From positions 1-64,000 of the forward strand of contig NZ_FNAG01000014.1 in the NCBI RefSeq assembly GCF_900101825.1: a stretch of DNA of 64,000 nucleotides. The letters are read 5' to 3'. This document shows, one piece after another, positions 28,913 through 38,212 of this stretch. Source of the DNA: Aquimonas voraii (GTDB lineage: Bacteria; Pseudomonadota; Gammaproteobacteria; Xanthomonadales; Xanthomonadaceae). The stretch's first letter is position 1. Every line of letters begins with the position of its first letter. A program made the translations under genes and the position numbers. Below the pieces are notes generated by a model. The model was not told the DNA's origin, searched no databases, and was given only the letters and a program-made list of their open reading frames with translations.

Positions 28913-30613
28913 TCAGGCCTCCGGCTGATCGCGGAAGTTGCGCAGCTGGCCGGACTTGAGCCGCGCCCAGTAGGCATTGAGCTCGCGCTTGACCACCGGC
29001 ATCAGCAGGTAGACACCGATCAGATTCGGAATGGCCATGATGAACAGCAGGGCGTCGGCGATGTCGACCAGGCTCGACAGCTGCAGGGTGCAGCCCAGCA
29101 CCGCGGTGAACAGGTAGAAGATCTTGAAGCCGTACAGCACGCCTTTGTGCTCGCGGGCCATGAAGGCCGCCGCCTTGGCGCCGTAGTAGCCCCAGGTGAT
29201 GGTGGTCGAGAAGGCGAACAGCAGCACCGCGAACGTGAGCACGTAGGGGAACCAGCTGACCACGCTGCCGAAGGCGTTGGAAGTGAGCTGCACGCCATCG
29301 CCGCCGCCCTCGACCAGGTACTGGCCGGTGATGATGATGACCAGGGCCGTCATGGTGCAGATCACCACGGTGTCGACGAAGGGCTCCCACAGGGCGACGA
29401 AGCCTTCGGTGACCGGGTCGCGGGTCTTGACCGCCGAGTGGGCGATCGCCGACGAACCCAAGCCCGCTTCGTTCGAGAACGCCGCGCGGCGGAAACCGAC
29501 GATCAGCGCGCCAATGATGCCGCCGACCGCACCCTCGCCGGTGAAGGCACCGGCGAAGATCGCGCCGACCGCCGTGGGCAGCTGGCCGATATTGGTGAGG
29601 ATGACGAACAGACAGCCGACGATGTAGAGCGCGGCCATCGAGGGCACCAGCTTGGCGGTGACGCTGCCGATGCGGCTGATGCCGCCCAGCACCACCGCGC
29701 CGGCCAGGGCAGCGTAGGCAAGGCCGAACCACAAGGCGTTTCCGGCCAGCGGCCCTTCGGCGCCCCCGGTGACATTGAGCAGCTGCGAATAGGCCTGGTT
29801 GGCCTGGAACATGGCGCCGGCGCCGATCGCGCCGAGCATGGTGCAGATCGCGAAGATGATGGCGAGCTTCCAGCCGAACCACTTCATGCCCGGATAGTTC
29901 TCGGCGATGCCGCGCGAGAGGTAGTACATGGGCCCACCGGACACGGTGCCGTCGGCCTTCTCCAGGCGGTACTTCACGCCCAGCGTGCACTCGACGAACT
30001 TCGTCGACATGCCGAGCAGGCCGGCCAGCACCATCCAGAAGGTGGCGCCTGGGCCACCGATCGTGATCGCCACCGCCACACCGGCGATGTTGCCGAGGCC
30101 GACCGTTCCGGACACTGCAGACGTCAATGCCTGGAAGTGGCTGACCTCACCCGGTCCGGCATCGCGCTTGCTGCTGAAGTCGCCGCGCAGCAGGCGGAAG
30201 CCATGCGCGAAGCCGCGCACGTTGATGAAGCCCAGATACAGGGTGAACACCAGGCCGCCGAGGATCAGCCAGCCGACGATCAGCGGAAACATCACCGGGG
30301 CTTCGTCGGTGCCGCCCACGCGGACGGAAGTGAAGATGAAGCCGGAGACGGCGTCTGCCACGGGCCGGATCATGGCCTCGATACGCTGGTCGAGACTGGG
30401 CTCGGACGTGGCCGAGGTCTCGCTGCTCACCGCGGGCGCGGAGGCGGGCTGCACAGGAGCCGTCTCGGCCGGGGTCGCCACGACCTCTGCGGTCGCGGTG
30501 GCTTCACCGGCCTGTGCCGACTCGAAACCCTTGTCGCCCTCGGGCGCGGAGTCCTGCGCCAGGGCAGGAACGGCAATTGCCAGCAGCAAGGCCAGCGCGA
30601 CACGTTGGATCAT
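28913..30613 (-). CDS. Sodium:alanine/glycine symporter (AGCS family) with extended periplasmic N-terminus
   Basis: This 566-residue AGCS symporter imports alanine or glycine with sodium. The ATG at 30613 gives a signal-peptide-like N-terminus (MIQRVALALLLAIAVPALAQ), followed by an acidic, alanine/proline/threonine-rich stretch of about 60 residues before the first core helix. Most AGCS transporters lack this, so the insertion is unusual. The core has GEVSHFQALTSAVSGTVGLGN and GGPGATFWM, then ANQAYSQLL and FRRAAFSNEAGLGSS, all family signatures. It is the first gene of the AGCS-DAACS-sigma operon. I looked for a glycine riboswitch upstream and found none. Confidence 0.93.
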   Translation of the reverse strand: MIQRVALALLLAIAVPALAQDSAPEGDKGFESAQAGEATATAEVVATPAETAPVQPASAPAVSSETSATSEPSLDQRIEAMIRPVADAVSGFIFTSVRVGGTDEAPVMFPLIVGWLILGGLVFTLYLGFINVRGFAHGFRLLRGDFSSKRDAGPGEVSHFQALTSAVSGTVGLGNIAGVAVAITIGGPGATFWMVLAGLLGMSTKFVECTLGVKYRLEKADGTVSGGPMYYLSRGIAENYPGMKWFGWKLAIIFAICTMLGAIGAGAMFQANQAYSQLLNVTGGAEGPLAGNALWFGLAYAALAGAVVLGGISRIGSVTAKLVPSMAALYIVGCLFVILTNIGQLPTAVGAIFAGAFTGEGAVGGIIGALIVGFRRAAFSNEAGLGSSAIAHSAVKTRDPVTEGFVALWEPFVDTVVICTMTALVIIITGQYLVEGGGDGVQLTSNAFGSVVSWFPYVLTFAVLLFAFSTTITWGYYGAKAAAFMAREHKGVLYGFKIFYLFTAVLGCTLQLSSLVDIADALLFIMAIPNLIGVYLLMPVVKRELNAYWARLKSGQLRNFRDQPEA

Positions 30614-30829
30614 CGGGCGTCCCCCCAGAGGACTGTGCGTGGATGAAGCGTGCCTCGGCGCGGCTGCGCCGGAGACCGCCGGGACGCGGCTTCCCCGCCG
30701 CGTCATCGCCGCGCAAGACCGACCTTGGTCTGTGCGCGACAGGCCCGGATGGTACATCACGCTCCCACTCGGATCGGGTGCCCATCGGCACAGGGCAGCG
30801 CCGGGCGCCAGCGGCGCGTGCGGCCTTGA
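30614..30829. other. Intergenic region upstream of the AGCS symporter gene
   Basis: This 216-bp gap lies between the batD stop and the AGCS start, both genes on the minus strand, so it should carry a batD terminator and the AGCS promoter. I found no convincing promoter boxes and no glycine riboswitch aptamer core. Confidence 0.35.
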
Positions 30830-32506
30830 TCAGCCGCCGCCACGCGGCGGATACAGCGGCGGCAGCGCCGTGGACGAGGCTTTGGCGGTCGGCACGCTGC
30901 GGAACTCCGGCGCACGCACGAAGGCCGAGCGCAGCGCCTGCAGGGCCGGTGCGCCATCCGCGCCGGCGTACAGGCTGCGCTGCAGGGCATCGACCGCGTC
31001 TCGTTGGGCGGCATCATCGAGCGCATCGACAAGCGCGCTGAGTTCTGGCGCCAGCCCGCGGGCGCGGGCCACGCCGCGCAGCGCCTGTGCGATATCGCTG
31101 AGCTCGCCCTGTCTGAGTGCGGCAGCCAGAGAAGGGCCCGCCTGCGGCGGAGGCGCTGCGGCCACGCTGGCAGCGCCCGTGGGTGTTCGGCTCCGCGCCC
31201 GCGCGCGCCAGCACAGGCCGGCAAAGAGCAGCAGCAGCGGCAGCTGCAGCAGGGCTGCAAGCCGCCAGAGGGGATGCACGCCCTGCTGCACGATCGTGGC
31301 GATGCGCGGTTCGCCCTGCGCGCCAGACCGGTCCGGCGCACCGGCGCTGGCGATGGCATCGCCACCAGCACCGCCCTCCACCGCGAAGCGCTGCGCTTCG
31401 ATGACCGCCTCGCGCATCTCGTCCGCCGCCACGTCCCACCAGCGGATGACGAGGCGCGGCAGCTCCAATGTGCCGGCGCGGTTGGGCACCACCGCGAAGC
31501 TGCGGCTGCGCTCGCCCTCGATGCCGCGCGGCCCTTCGCGACTCTGGCTGGCCTCCTGGTCGGGGTAGACCTCGGCGCCCTCGATGGCCGGCAGCACCAG
31601 TTCCGGCAGCTGCTCAGCGGACAGCCCGCGCGCCGACAACCGCAGCGAGAGGGTGACAGGCTCACCGATCCTGAGCGTGCCGGCCGCGCTGGTCTGGGCG
31701 CTGTAGTCCAAGGACTGCGCGGGCAGCCAGGGCTCGCCGGCGCTGGCCGGCCGCGGCCGCACGTCAAGGCTCACCGCATCGCCCGCGGCACTGACCGGCG
31801 TGCCGGGGTCGAACATGCGGTTGGCGCGACCGCCCGCCAGCGCGCGGCCGCGGAAGCGCGGGGCCTCGATACGCAGCGAGCCCGAGGCCAGCGGCGTCAG
31901 CGCGTAGCGGCGCTCGACCACGTTGTAGCGACGACCGCCCATGTCACGGCTGAAGGTGGCATCGCCGCCCAGGCGACGGATATCCGCACCGGCCGCGCTG
32001 GGCTCGTCAAGCTGGCCGTCGAGCAGGGTCACGGCATACAACAGGCGCACGGTGTAGATCACCTGCTGCTGCACGTACGGGTTCTCGGGCGCGGCCTCGA
32101 CTTCCAGCAGCACGTCGGCATCGACGTCGCGCGGACGCGCGCTGGCCGGCAGCACCGACAGCCGCAGCGGTGCGGTGCGCTGGCCGCGCACCTCCAGCGC
32201 CGGAATGCCGATCACGCCGGCCGACAGCGGCTCCAGCACCACGCCCCAGAGCGTACGCATGCTCTGCTGGCCGTTGACCACGCTGATCTGGGTGCTGCTG
32301 GAGCTGCCGAGCACGCGCACGTCGCTGCCCAGCGCGGAGAGGTCGGGTTCGCCGCCACCCGGCTGGTCGGTCTCGATGTTGAGGGTGACCGACTCGCCCA
32401 GCAGGATCTCCTCGCGGTCGAGGAAGGCACGCGTGCCCTGCGCCATCGACAGCGGCGAGAGCAGGATCAGCAGCAGCCCGCAGCACAGGCGCGGAAAGAG
32501 ATTCAT
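30830..32506 (-). CDS. batD: BatD family protein
   Basis: This 558-residue exported protein has a signal peptide (residues 1-22, ending in SMAQ). It then has repeated beta-sandwich domains, beginning GTRAFLDREEILLGESVTLNIE (typical BatD start, split across residues 23-45), and a transmembrane segment near 410-430 (LWRLAALLQLPLLLLFAGLCW). A cytoplasmic, proline/alanine-rich tail completes it. BatD proteins belong to MoxR-VWA operons linked to aerotolerance and envelope stress, probably as envelope assembly factors; their biochemical role is unknown. It overlaps the upstream VWA-TPR gene by four bases and is the last gene of the operon. Confidence 0.93.
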   Translation of the reverse strand: MNLFPRLCCGLLLILLSPLSMAQGTRAFLDREEILLGESVTLNIETDQPGGGEPDLSALGSDVRVLGSSSSTQISVVNGQQSMRTLWGVVLEPLSAGVIGIPALEVRGQRTAPLRLSVLPASARPRDVDADVLLEVEAAPENPYVQQQVIYTVRLLYAVTLLDGQLDEPSAAGADIRRLGGDATFSRDMGGRRYNVVERRYALTPLASGSLRIEAPRFRGRALAGGRANRMFDPGTPVSAAGDAVSLDVRPRPASAGEPWLPAQSLDYSAQTSAAGTLRIGEPVTLSLRLSARGLSAEQLPELVLPAIEGAEVYPDQEASQSREGPRGIEGERSRSFAVVPNRAGTLELPRLVIRWWDVAADEMREAVIEAQRFAVEGGAGGDAIASAGAPDRSGAQGEPRIATIVQQGVHPLWRLAALLQLPLLLLFAGLCWRARARSRTPTGAASVAAAPPPQAGPSLAAALRQGELSDIAQALRGVARARGLAPELSALVDALDDAAQRDAVDALQRSLYAGADGAPALQALRSAFVRAPEFRSVPTAKASSTALPPLYPPRGGG

Positions 32507-34470
32507 CGGGGTTCGCCCTCGCGCTGACGACGCTGGTATTCGAGCAGGAACTTGCGGCGCAGCAGGCCACCGGGGTCGTCCGGTACGCGCCGCATCAGCT
32601 GCTCCAGCGCCTGCCGCTTCTCCGCCTCAGCCATCGCCTCGGAACTCAGCGGCTCGGCTTCCTGCCGAGCATCCTCGGGCTGCGCCTGCACTTGCTCCAG
32701 CGCCTGCTGCATGGCCTCGTTGAAGTCCTGCTGCGTCTGTTCGGAGTCGGCGGCCTCGCCCTTGGCCTCGGCCTGCTGAGCCTCGGACTCGCTGCCCTGA
32801 TCGCCCTCGGCAGCTGGGTTCTGCGGGCTCTCCGAGGACGGCGGAGCTTCGCCTTCGGCCGACTCCGATTCGCTGCCGGCGTCCTGCTTCTGCTCGCCCT
32901 CGGGCGGCGGCTCGCCCGCTTCGCCGGACTGACCGTCCTCGCTCCGCTGGCCTTGCTCGCCCTGCTCGCCGCTCTGGCTTTGGCTCTGTTGCTGCTGCTT
33001 GAGCCAGTCTTCGACCGCTTGGCGGTTGGCGGCCGCATCCGCATGCTGCGGATTCCGTTCGAGTGCCGCCTGGTACGCCGCCAGCGCCTCTTCGTAGCGC
33101 TGCAGCTTGGCCAGCGCATTGCCGCGGTTGTAGTGGCTGCTTGCGTCATCGCCCGCGGCGAAGTCCGCCAGCGCAGAATCGAAGTCACCCGCACGATAGG
33201 CCGCGCTGCCGCGCAGGGCCGGGTCCTCGGCCAGCGCGGCGGCACGCTCGGGGGCATCGCCCTGAAGGGCCTCCCAGGCCTGGCGATCACGACGCGCCCA
33301 CAGATCGTTCCAGAACTGCACGAGCGCGCCCGGTGCGGCCTGGCCGGCGTTCGCCTGGTTGCCTGCTTCGGCATCGGCAGGGGCCGAAGCCGAAGCGGCC
33401 GCGGGCTGTGCCTGCGCCGGGCGCAGCGGCGCCAGAGGCAGCACCAGCAGGGGCAGCACCAGCAGCCAGCCGCGGCGCGCCGCAAGTGCGGCCAGCGGCA
33501 GCAGCAGCAGGGCCAGCAGCGGGCCTTCGTCCTGGTAGCGCAGGGTCTCGCGCGACTCGCGAGCGGCGGTTTCGGCTTGATCAACCTCGGTGCCGGCAGG
33601 CGCGGCCTCGAAGCCCAGCGCGCGCAGGTCACTGCCGTCGGCGGCGAAGCGCGCGTAGCCGCCCTGCCCGGCTTCCGCCAGCGCGCGCAGGCTGGCCTCG
33701 TCCAGCCGCGGCAGGCGGATGTTGCCGGCTTCGTCACGCATGAAGCCGCCACCACCCACCGCCACCGGTGCACCCTCCGGCGTGCCGAGGCCGAGCGCCG
33801 ACACCCGCAGGCCCTGCACTGCCGCTTCGCGTGCGGCTTCGATGGCGGCGCTGCCAACGCGATCCGTCAGCAGCAGTACATCCCCTCGACGCGCGCCGCT
33901 TTCCGCGAACAGGCGCTGGGCCATGCGGATGGCGCGCTCGGGACGCTGGCCCGGCACCGGCAGGATGGACGGGTCGAGCGCAGACAGCAGGCCGTCCAGG
34001 GTGGTGGCGTCATCGGTCAAGGGCGCGACGGTGAAGGCCTCGCCGGCGAAGGCGACCAGCGCGGTCTGGCCGTCGCTGCGGCGGCGGATCAGTTCGGCCA
34101 GCTTGAGCCGCGCGCGGCTCAACCGATCCGGCTTGAGATCGGCCGCGCGCACGCTGGCCGAGAGGTCGAGTGCGACGATCAGCGGCGCCTGCAGTTTCAG
34201 CAGGGGCTGCGGCAGCTCGCGCCAGGCCGGCCCGGCGAGCGCCAGCACAGCGAGCGTGACACCGAGCAGCAGCAGGGCTTCCGGCAGACGCGGCGCGCGC
34301 GCCGGCGCGGCGGACTGGGCGGCGAGCAGCGGCCCATCGACCACCGCGCGCCAGGGGTCGGCGCCGACCTGCGCGCGCCGGCGCAGCCACAGCAGCAGAG
34401 GCAGGGCGAACAGGGCCAACAGCCAGAGCGGCCGCAGGAAGTGGAAGTCATCGAGGCCCAGCGCAGTCAT
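32503..34470 (-). CDS. VWA-TPR protein (BatB/BatC type) with long acidic tail
   Basis: This 655-residue membrane protein combines BatB and BatC features. Two N-terminal helices (about 12-28 and 62-80) precede a von Willebrand A domain whose MIDAS site is LIVALDLSASVRA (DxSxS). A hydrophobic pair follows (about 305-350), then TPR-like repeats (about 400-490, SHYNRGNALAKLQRYEEALAAYQ). The C-terminus (about 490-600) is a glutamine/glutamate/serine-rich low-complexity region. The arrangement matches the VWA protein of Bat operons, which likely scaffolds assembly of envelope complexes. Both ends overlap neighbours by four bases. Confidence 0.9.
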   Translation of the reverse strand: MTALGLDDFHFLRPLWLLALFALPLLLWLRRRAQVGADPWRAVVDGPLLAAQSAAPARAPRLPEALLLLGVTLAVLALAGPAWRELPQPLLKLQAPLIVALDLSASVRAADLKPDRLSRARLKLAELIRRRSDGQTALVAFAGEAFTVAPLTDDATTLDGLLSALDPSILPVPGQRPERAIRMAQRLFAESGARRGDVLLLTDRVGSAAIEAAREAAVQGLRVSALGLGTPEGAPVAVGGGGFMRDEAGNIRLPRLDEASLRALAEAGQGGYARFAADGSDLRALGFEAAPAGTEVDQAETAARESRETLRYQDEGPLLALLLLPLAALAARRGWLLVLPLLVLPLAPLRPAQAQPAAASASAPADAEAGNQANAGQAAPGALVQFWNDLWARRDRQAWEALQGDAPERAAALAEDPALRGSAAYRAGDFDSALADFAAGDDASSHYNRGNALAKLQRYEEALAAYQAALERNPQHADAAANRQAVEDWLKQQQQSQSQSGEQGEQGQRSEDGQSGEAGEPPPEGEQKQDAGSESESAEGEAPPSSESPQNPAAEGDQGSESEAQQAEAKGEAADSEQTQQDFNEAMQQALEQVQAQPEDARQEAEPLSSEAMAEAEKRQALEQLMRRVPDDPGGLLRRKFLLEYQRRQREGEPR

Positions 34471-35480
34471 CGCAGCACCTCGCCGGCACGCCGACTGTCG
34501 GCCAGCAGCAGGCCGATGCCCAGCAGCAGGGCGATGCCCAGCGGCCAGTGGAACAGCTCGTGGCGCGGACGCAGGGGCTCGGCCTCCTGCTCGACCGGCT
34601 CCAGCCGGTCCAGCTCGGCGTAGATGCCGGCCAGCTCGCGGGTGTCGCGGGCACGGAAGTAGCGGCCGCCGGTGTTCTTGGCGATGCGCCGCAGGCTGGC
34701 TTCGTCGATCCCGGCGCCCGGCGTGGCGACCTGCAGGCCGAACACGCTGGCGCTGCCGCCCTCGCCGCCCATGCCGATGGTATGCACGCGCACGTTCTCG
34801 GCCATGGCGAGCTGGGTGGCGCGCTCGGGGTCCAGCGCGCCGGCGTTGTGCACGCCATCGGTCAGCAGGATCAGCACGCGCTGTCCCTCGCCGCGCTCGC
34901 GCAGACGCTTCACGCCCAGCCCGATGGCGTCGCCGATCGCGGTCTCGCGTCCGGCCATGCCGATCACGCTGGTTTCGAGCTGATAGCGCACATGGGCGCG
35001 ATCGAAGGTGAGCGGGGTCAGCAGGTAGGCGCTCTGGCCGAACAGGATCAGGCCCACACGATCACCGGCGCGGCGATCGAGAAAGTCGCCCAGCACGCGC
35101 TTCACCGCGGTGAGCCGATCGACGCGGCGGCCGGCGATCTGCATGTCCTCGGCCGCCATCGAACCGGACACATCCACCGCCAGCATCAGGTCACGGCCGC
35201 TGCTGGGCGGGGCTTCGATCTCGCCCAGGCGCTGCGGCTGGGCGGCGGCGAGGCAGAGCAGCCCCCACACCGGCAGCGCCAACAGCAGGCGAGGCGCGAA
35301 CAGGCGTGAACGCGCCTTCGTCACAGCCGCGTCGGGCAGTTCGAAGGGCAGGCGCAGGGCGCTGCCGAGCTGCACGCGCGCGGCCGGCAGCAGCAGGGCC
35401 AGCAGGGGCAGCGGCAACATCCACAGCGCCCACGGCCGCGCCAGCTCCAGCGCCGCCAGATGTTCCAGAAGGGCGCTCAC
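34467..35480 (-). CDS. VWA-domain membrane protein (BatA type)
   Basis: This 337-residue protein has a hydrophobic N-terminus (about 15-33), a von Willebrand A domain (about 88-280) with MIDAS residues in LMLAVDVSGSMAAEDM, and a final helix (about 312-330). The domain should bind a divalent metal and partner proteins in the periplasm. It is the first of two tandem VWA genes in the Bat operon. Four-base overlaps link it to the DUF4381 gene upstream and the VWA-TPR gene downstream. Confidence 0.93.
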   Translation of the reverse strand: MSALLEHLAALELARPWALWMLPLPLLALLLPAARVQLGSALRLPFELPDAAVTKARSRLFAPRLLLALPVWGLLCLAAAQPQRLGEIEAPPSSGRDLMLAVDVSGSMAAEDMQIAGRRVDRLTAVKRVLGDFLDRRAGDRVGLILFGQSAYLLTPLTFDRAHVRYQLETSVIGMAGRETAIGDAIGLGVKRLRERGEGQRVLILLTDGVHNAGALDPERATQLAMAENVRVHTIGMGGEGGSASVFGLQVATPGAGIDEASLRRIAKNTGGRYFRARDTRELAGIYAELDRLEPVEQEAEPLRPRHELFHWPLGIALLLGIGLLLADSRRAGEVLR

Positions 35481-35941
35481 GGGAAGGTCTCCAACAGGCG
35501 CTGCAGACGCTCGTTGGCGCGGCTAAGCGCGAGTTCGGTGTCCGTATCGGCGAGACGCGGCCGCCACGGACCTTCGACCAGCAGGTCGAGTCCGGGATCG
35601 TCCGCCGGCAGCGGCCCCAGCGCTGCGAGATGCGCGCGCCAGCGCGCGCCCTCAAGCACCGCGGCCTCGGGATCGCGCTGACGCACAGCGCGACGCAAGA
35701 GCTCGGAGGCCGCCGCCACGCGCTCGACGCCCGCTGCTGTGGAGTCCTCAAGGATGGCGCGCATCGCGCCCTGCCAGCGCTGCAGGGCCCGTCGACGCAC
35801 AGCCCTGCGCCGCGCATGCAGCACCAGCCTTGCGACCAGCAGCACGGCTACCAGCAGCAGCAGCCAGACGCCCGGTGGCCACGGCCATAGGCCGGGCTCG
35901 GGCGGCAACTGGATGTCGCGCAGCTGCGGGCCGGGGCTCAT
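35477..35941 (-). CDS. DUF4381 family membrane protein
   Basis: This 154-residue protein has one N-terminal transmembrane segment (about 22-42, GVWLLLLVAVLLVARLVL) after a short LPPEPGLWPWPP stretch, then a basic helical cytoplasmic domain. The motif LRDIQLPPEPGLWP and the position between the DUF58 and VWA genes identify DUF4381. Its function is unknown, but it is a constant partner of MoxR operons in Gammaproteobacteria. Both ends overlap neighbours by four bases. Confidence 0.9.
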   Translation of the reverse strand: MSPGPQLRDIQLPPEPGLWPWPPGVWLLLLVAVLLVARLVLHARRRAVRRRALQRWQGAMRAILEDSTAAGVERVAAASELLRRAVRQRDPEAAVLEGARWRAHLAALGPLPADDPGLDLLVEGPWRPRLADTDTELALSRANERLQRLLETFP

Positions 35942-36861
35942 GCGTCCTCCCGCGGCGGCGCGCCGCGCAGCAGATCGCGCAACGCTGGGACGGGATCTTC
36001 GCGGGTGCTGACCAGACGCGCGCCGACACCCGTGCGCTGCAGGGCCTGCAGGGCACGCGCATGACGTTCACGCAGCGCCTGCTGCCAGTCCGGTCGACCT
36101 CCGCGTGGCACCTCCAGCAGACGCTCACCGGTGGCGGTCTGCACCCGGTAGCGGCCCGGGGGCAAGGCCTCGCGCTCCAGCGGATCAACCAGCACCGCGG
36201 CGATCACGTCGTGATGCCGGCGCAGGCGCAGCAGGCTGCGCAGGCCGTCCTCGTCGAGGCTCGCCGCGTCGAGCAGCAGCAGCACGTGCGCGCCAGCGCG
36301 CAGGGTACGATCGAGGGCGTCGGCGGCCCGGGCCAGCGGCTGTGCCAGCGATGCATCTGTCGGCAGTGACCACTCGCACAGCGCCTTCAGCACGCGCAGC
36401 ACGCCACGCTGCGTGCCGTGCGCGGGCAGCTGGGCCGCGCGTCGTCCGAAGGCCGCCGCACAGACGCGGTCGCCCTCCGACTGCGCGAACCAGGCGAACA
36501 GCGCGCCCAGCCGCGCGGCCTGCACGGACTTGAAGCAGACCCGGGTTCCGAACTGCAGGGCGAGCGAAGTGTCGAGCAGCACGGCCGAGGTGCGTTCGCG
36601 CTCGGCGGCAAACAACTTGGTGTGCAGCTCGCCCGCGCGTGCGGTCAACCGCCAGTCAATATGGCGCACATCATCGCCTGCGGCGTAGGCGCGTGATTCC
36701 GCATAGTCCATACCGCGACCGCGGAAGGGGCTGTGGCGCGTACCGGCCGCACGGTCGGCCGAGCGCCTGCGCGCGCCCGCCGCCAGCTGCGCGGCGCGGG
36801 CGCGCAAAGCCACCAGCTCGCTGAGCGAGGGCTGGATCGCGGCGTGGTCAAGGCTGCTCAT
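35938..36861 (-). CDS. DUF58 domain protein
   Basis: This 307-residue soluble protein has the DUF58 signature YAAGDDVRHIDWRLTARAG followed by RTSAVLLDTS, which starts a degenerate VWA-like fold. DUF58 proteins act with MoxR AAA ATPases, but their exact function is unknown. The start at 36861 lies about 20 bp after the moxR stop, and the 3' end overlaps the DUF4381 start by four bases. This places it second in the operon. Confidence 0.92.
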   Translation of the reverse strand: MSSLDHAAIQPSLSELVALRARAAQLAAGARRRSADRAAGTRHSPFRGRGMDYAESRAYAAGDDVRHIDWRLTARAGELHTKLFAAERERTSAVLLDTSLALQFGTRVCFKSVQAARLGALFAWFAQSEGDRVCAAAFGRRAAQLPAHGTQRGVLRVLKALCEWSLPTDASLAQPLARAADALDRTLRAGAHVLLLLDAASLDEDGLRSLLRLRRHHDVIAAVLVDPLEREALPPGRYRVQTATGERLLEVPRGGRPDWQQALRERHARALQALQRTGVGARLVSTREDPVPALRDLLRGAPPREDA

Positions 36862-36881
36862 GGGCCGGGAACGCTCGCGCC

Positions 36882-37904
<1,023 letters not shown>

Positions 37905-38212
37905 GCGGGGAGATCTCGGAAGGGCGCATTCGACCGCATGCAGGCGCAAAGGTTTCGCTGTGCAGCGCGGCGCGTGTCGGGTCGCAGTATGGATCGACGG
38001 GCGGGCGGCGGCCTGTGCGGATCGTGGGGGCGGCGGTCTGAGCGTTACCGCGGGTACCTGCGGTTCTCGCAGATCGAGGTCCGGCCCTTGCAGCTCTGCG
38101 CGATGAGAACACGGCACGCGCGACCGGAGATCAAGCACGCGGTGCGCGCACCGACCCCAGGGAGCCCGGCGAGGCCGGACGCGCGATCGAGGGTCTCGTC
38201 CGGGGACCGGGA
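37905..38212. other. Intergenic region between the CNB-EAL gene and moxR
   Basis: This 308-bp gap separates two minus-strand genes. It holds a 14-bp perfect palindrome, CGGTGCGCGCACCG (38140-38153), whose role is unknown. It should also carry the moxR promoter. I see no gene; the open frames there are arginine-rich and non-conserved. Confidence 0.4.

Noticed and set aside
27557-30646. Very long open frame on the plus strand antisense to the two symporters
   Set aside because: The minus strand carries clear AGCS and DAACS family motifs. The antisense frame is histidine/glutamine/aspartate-rich with no family resemblance, which is expected of GC-rich codon bias.
30614-30829. Possible glycine riboswitch upstream of the AGCS symporter
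   Set aside because: No conserved aptamer core or tandem glycine-riboswitch pattern could be found in the minus-strand leader.
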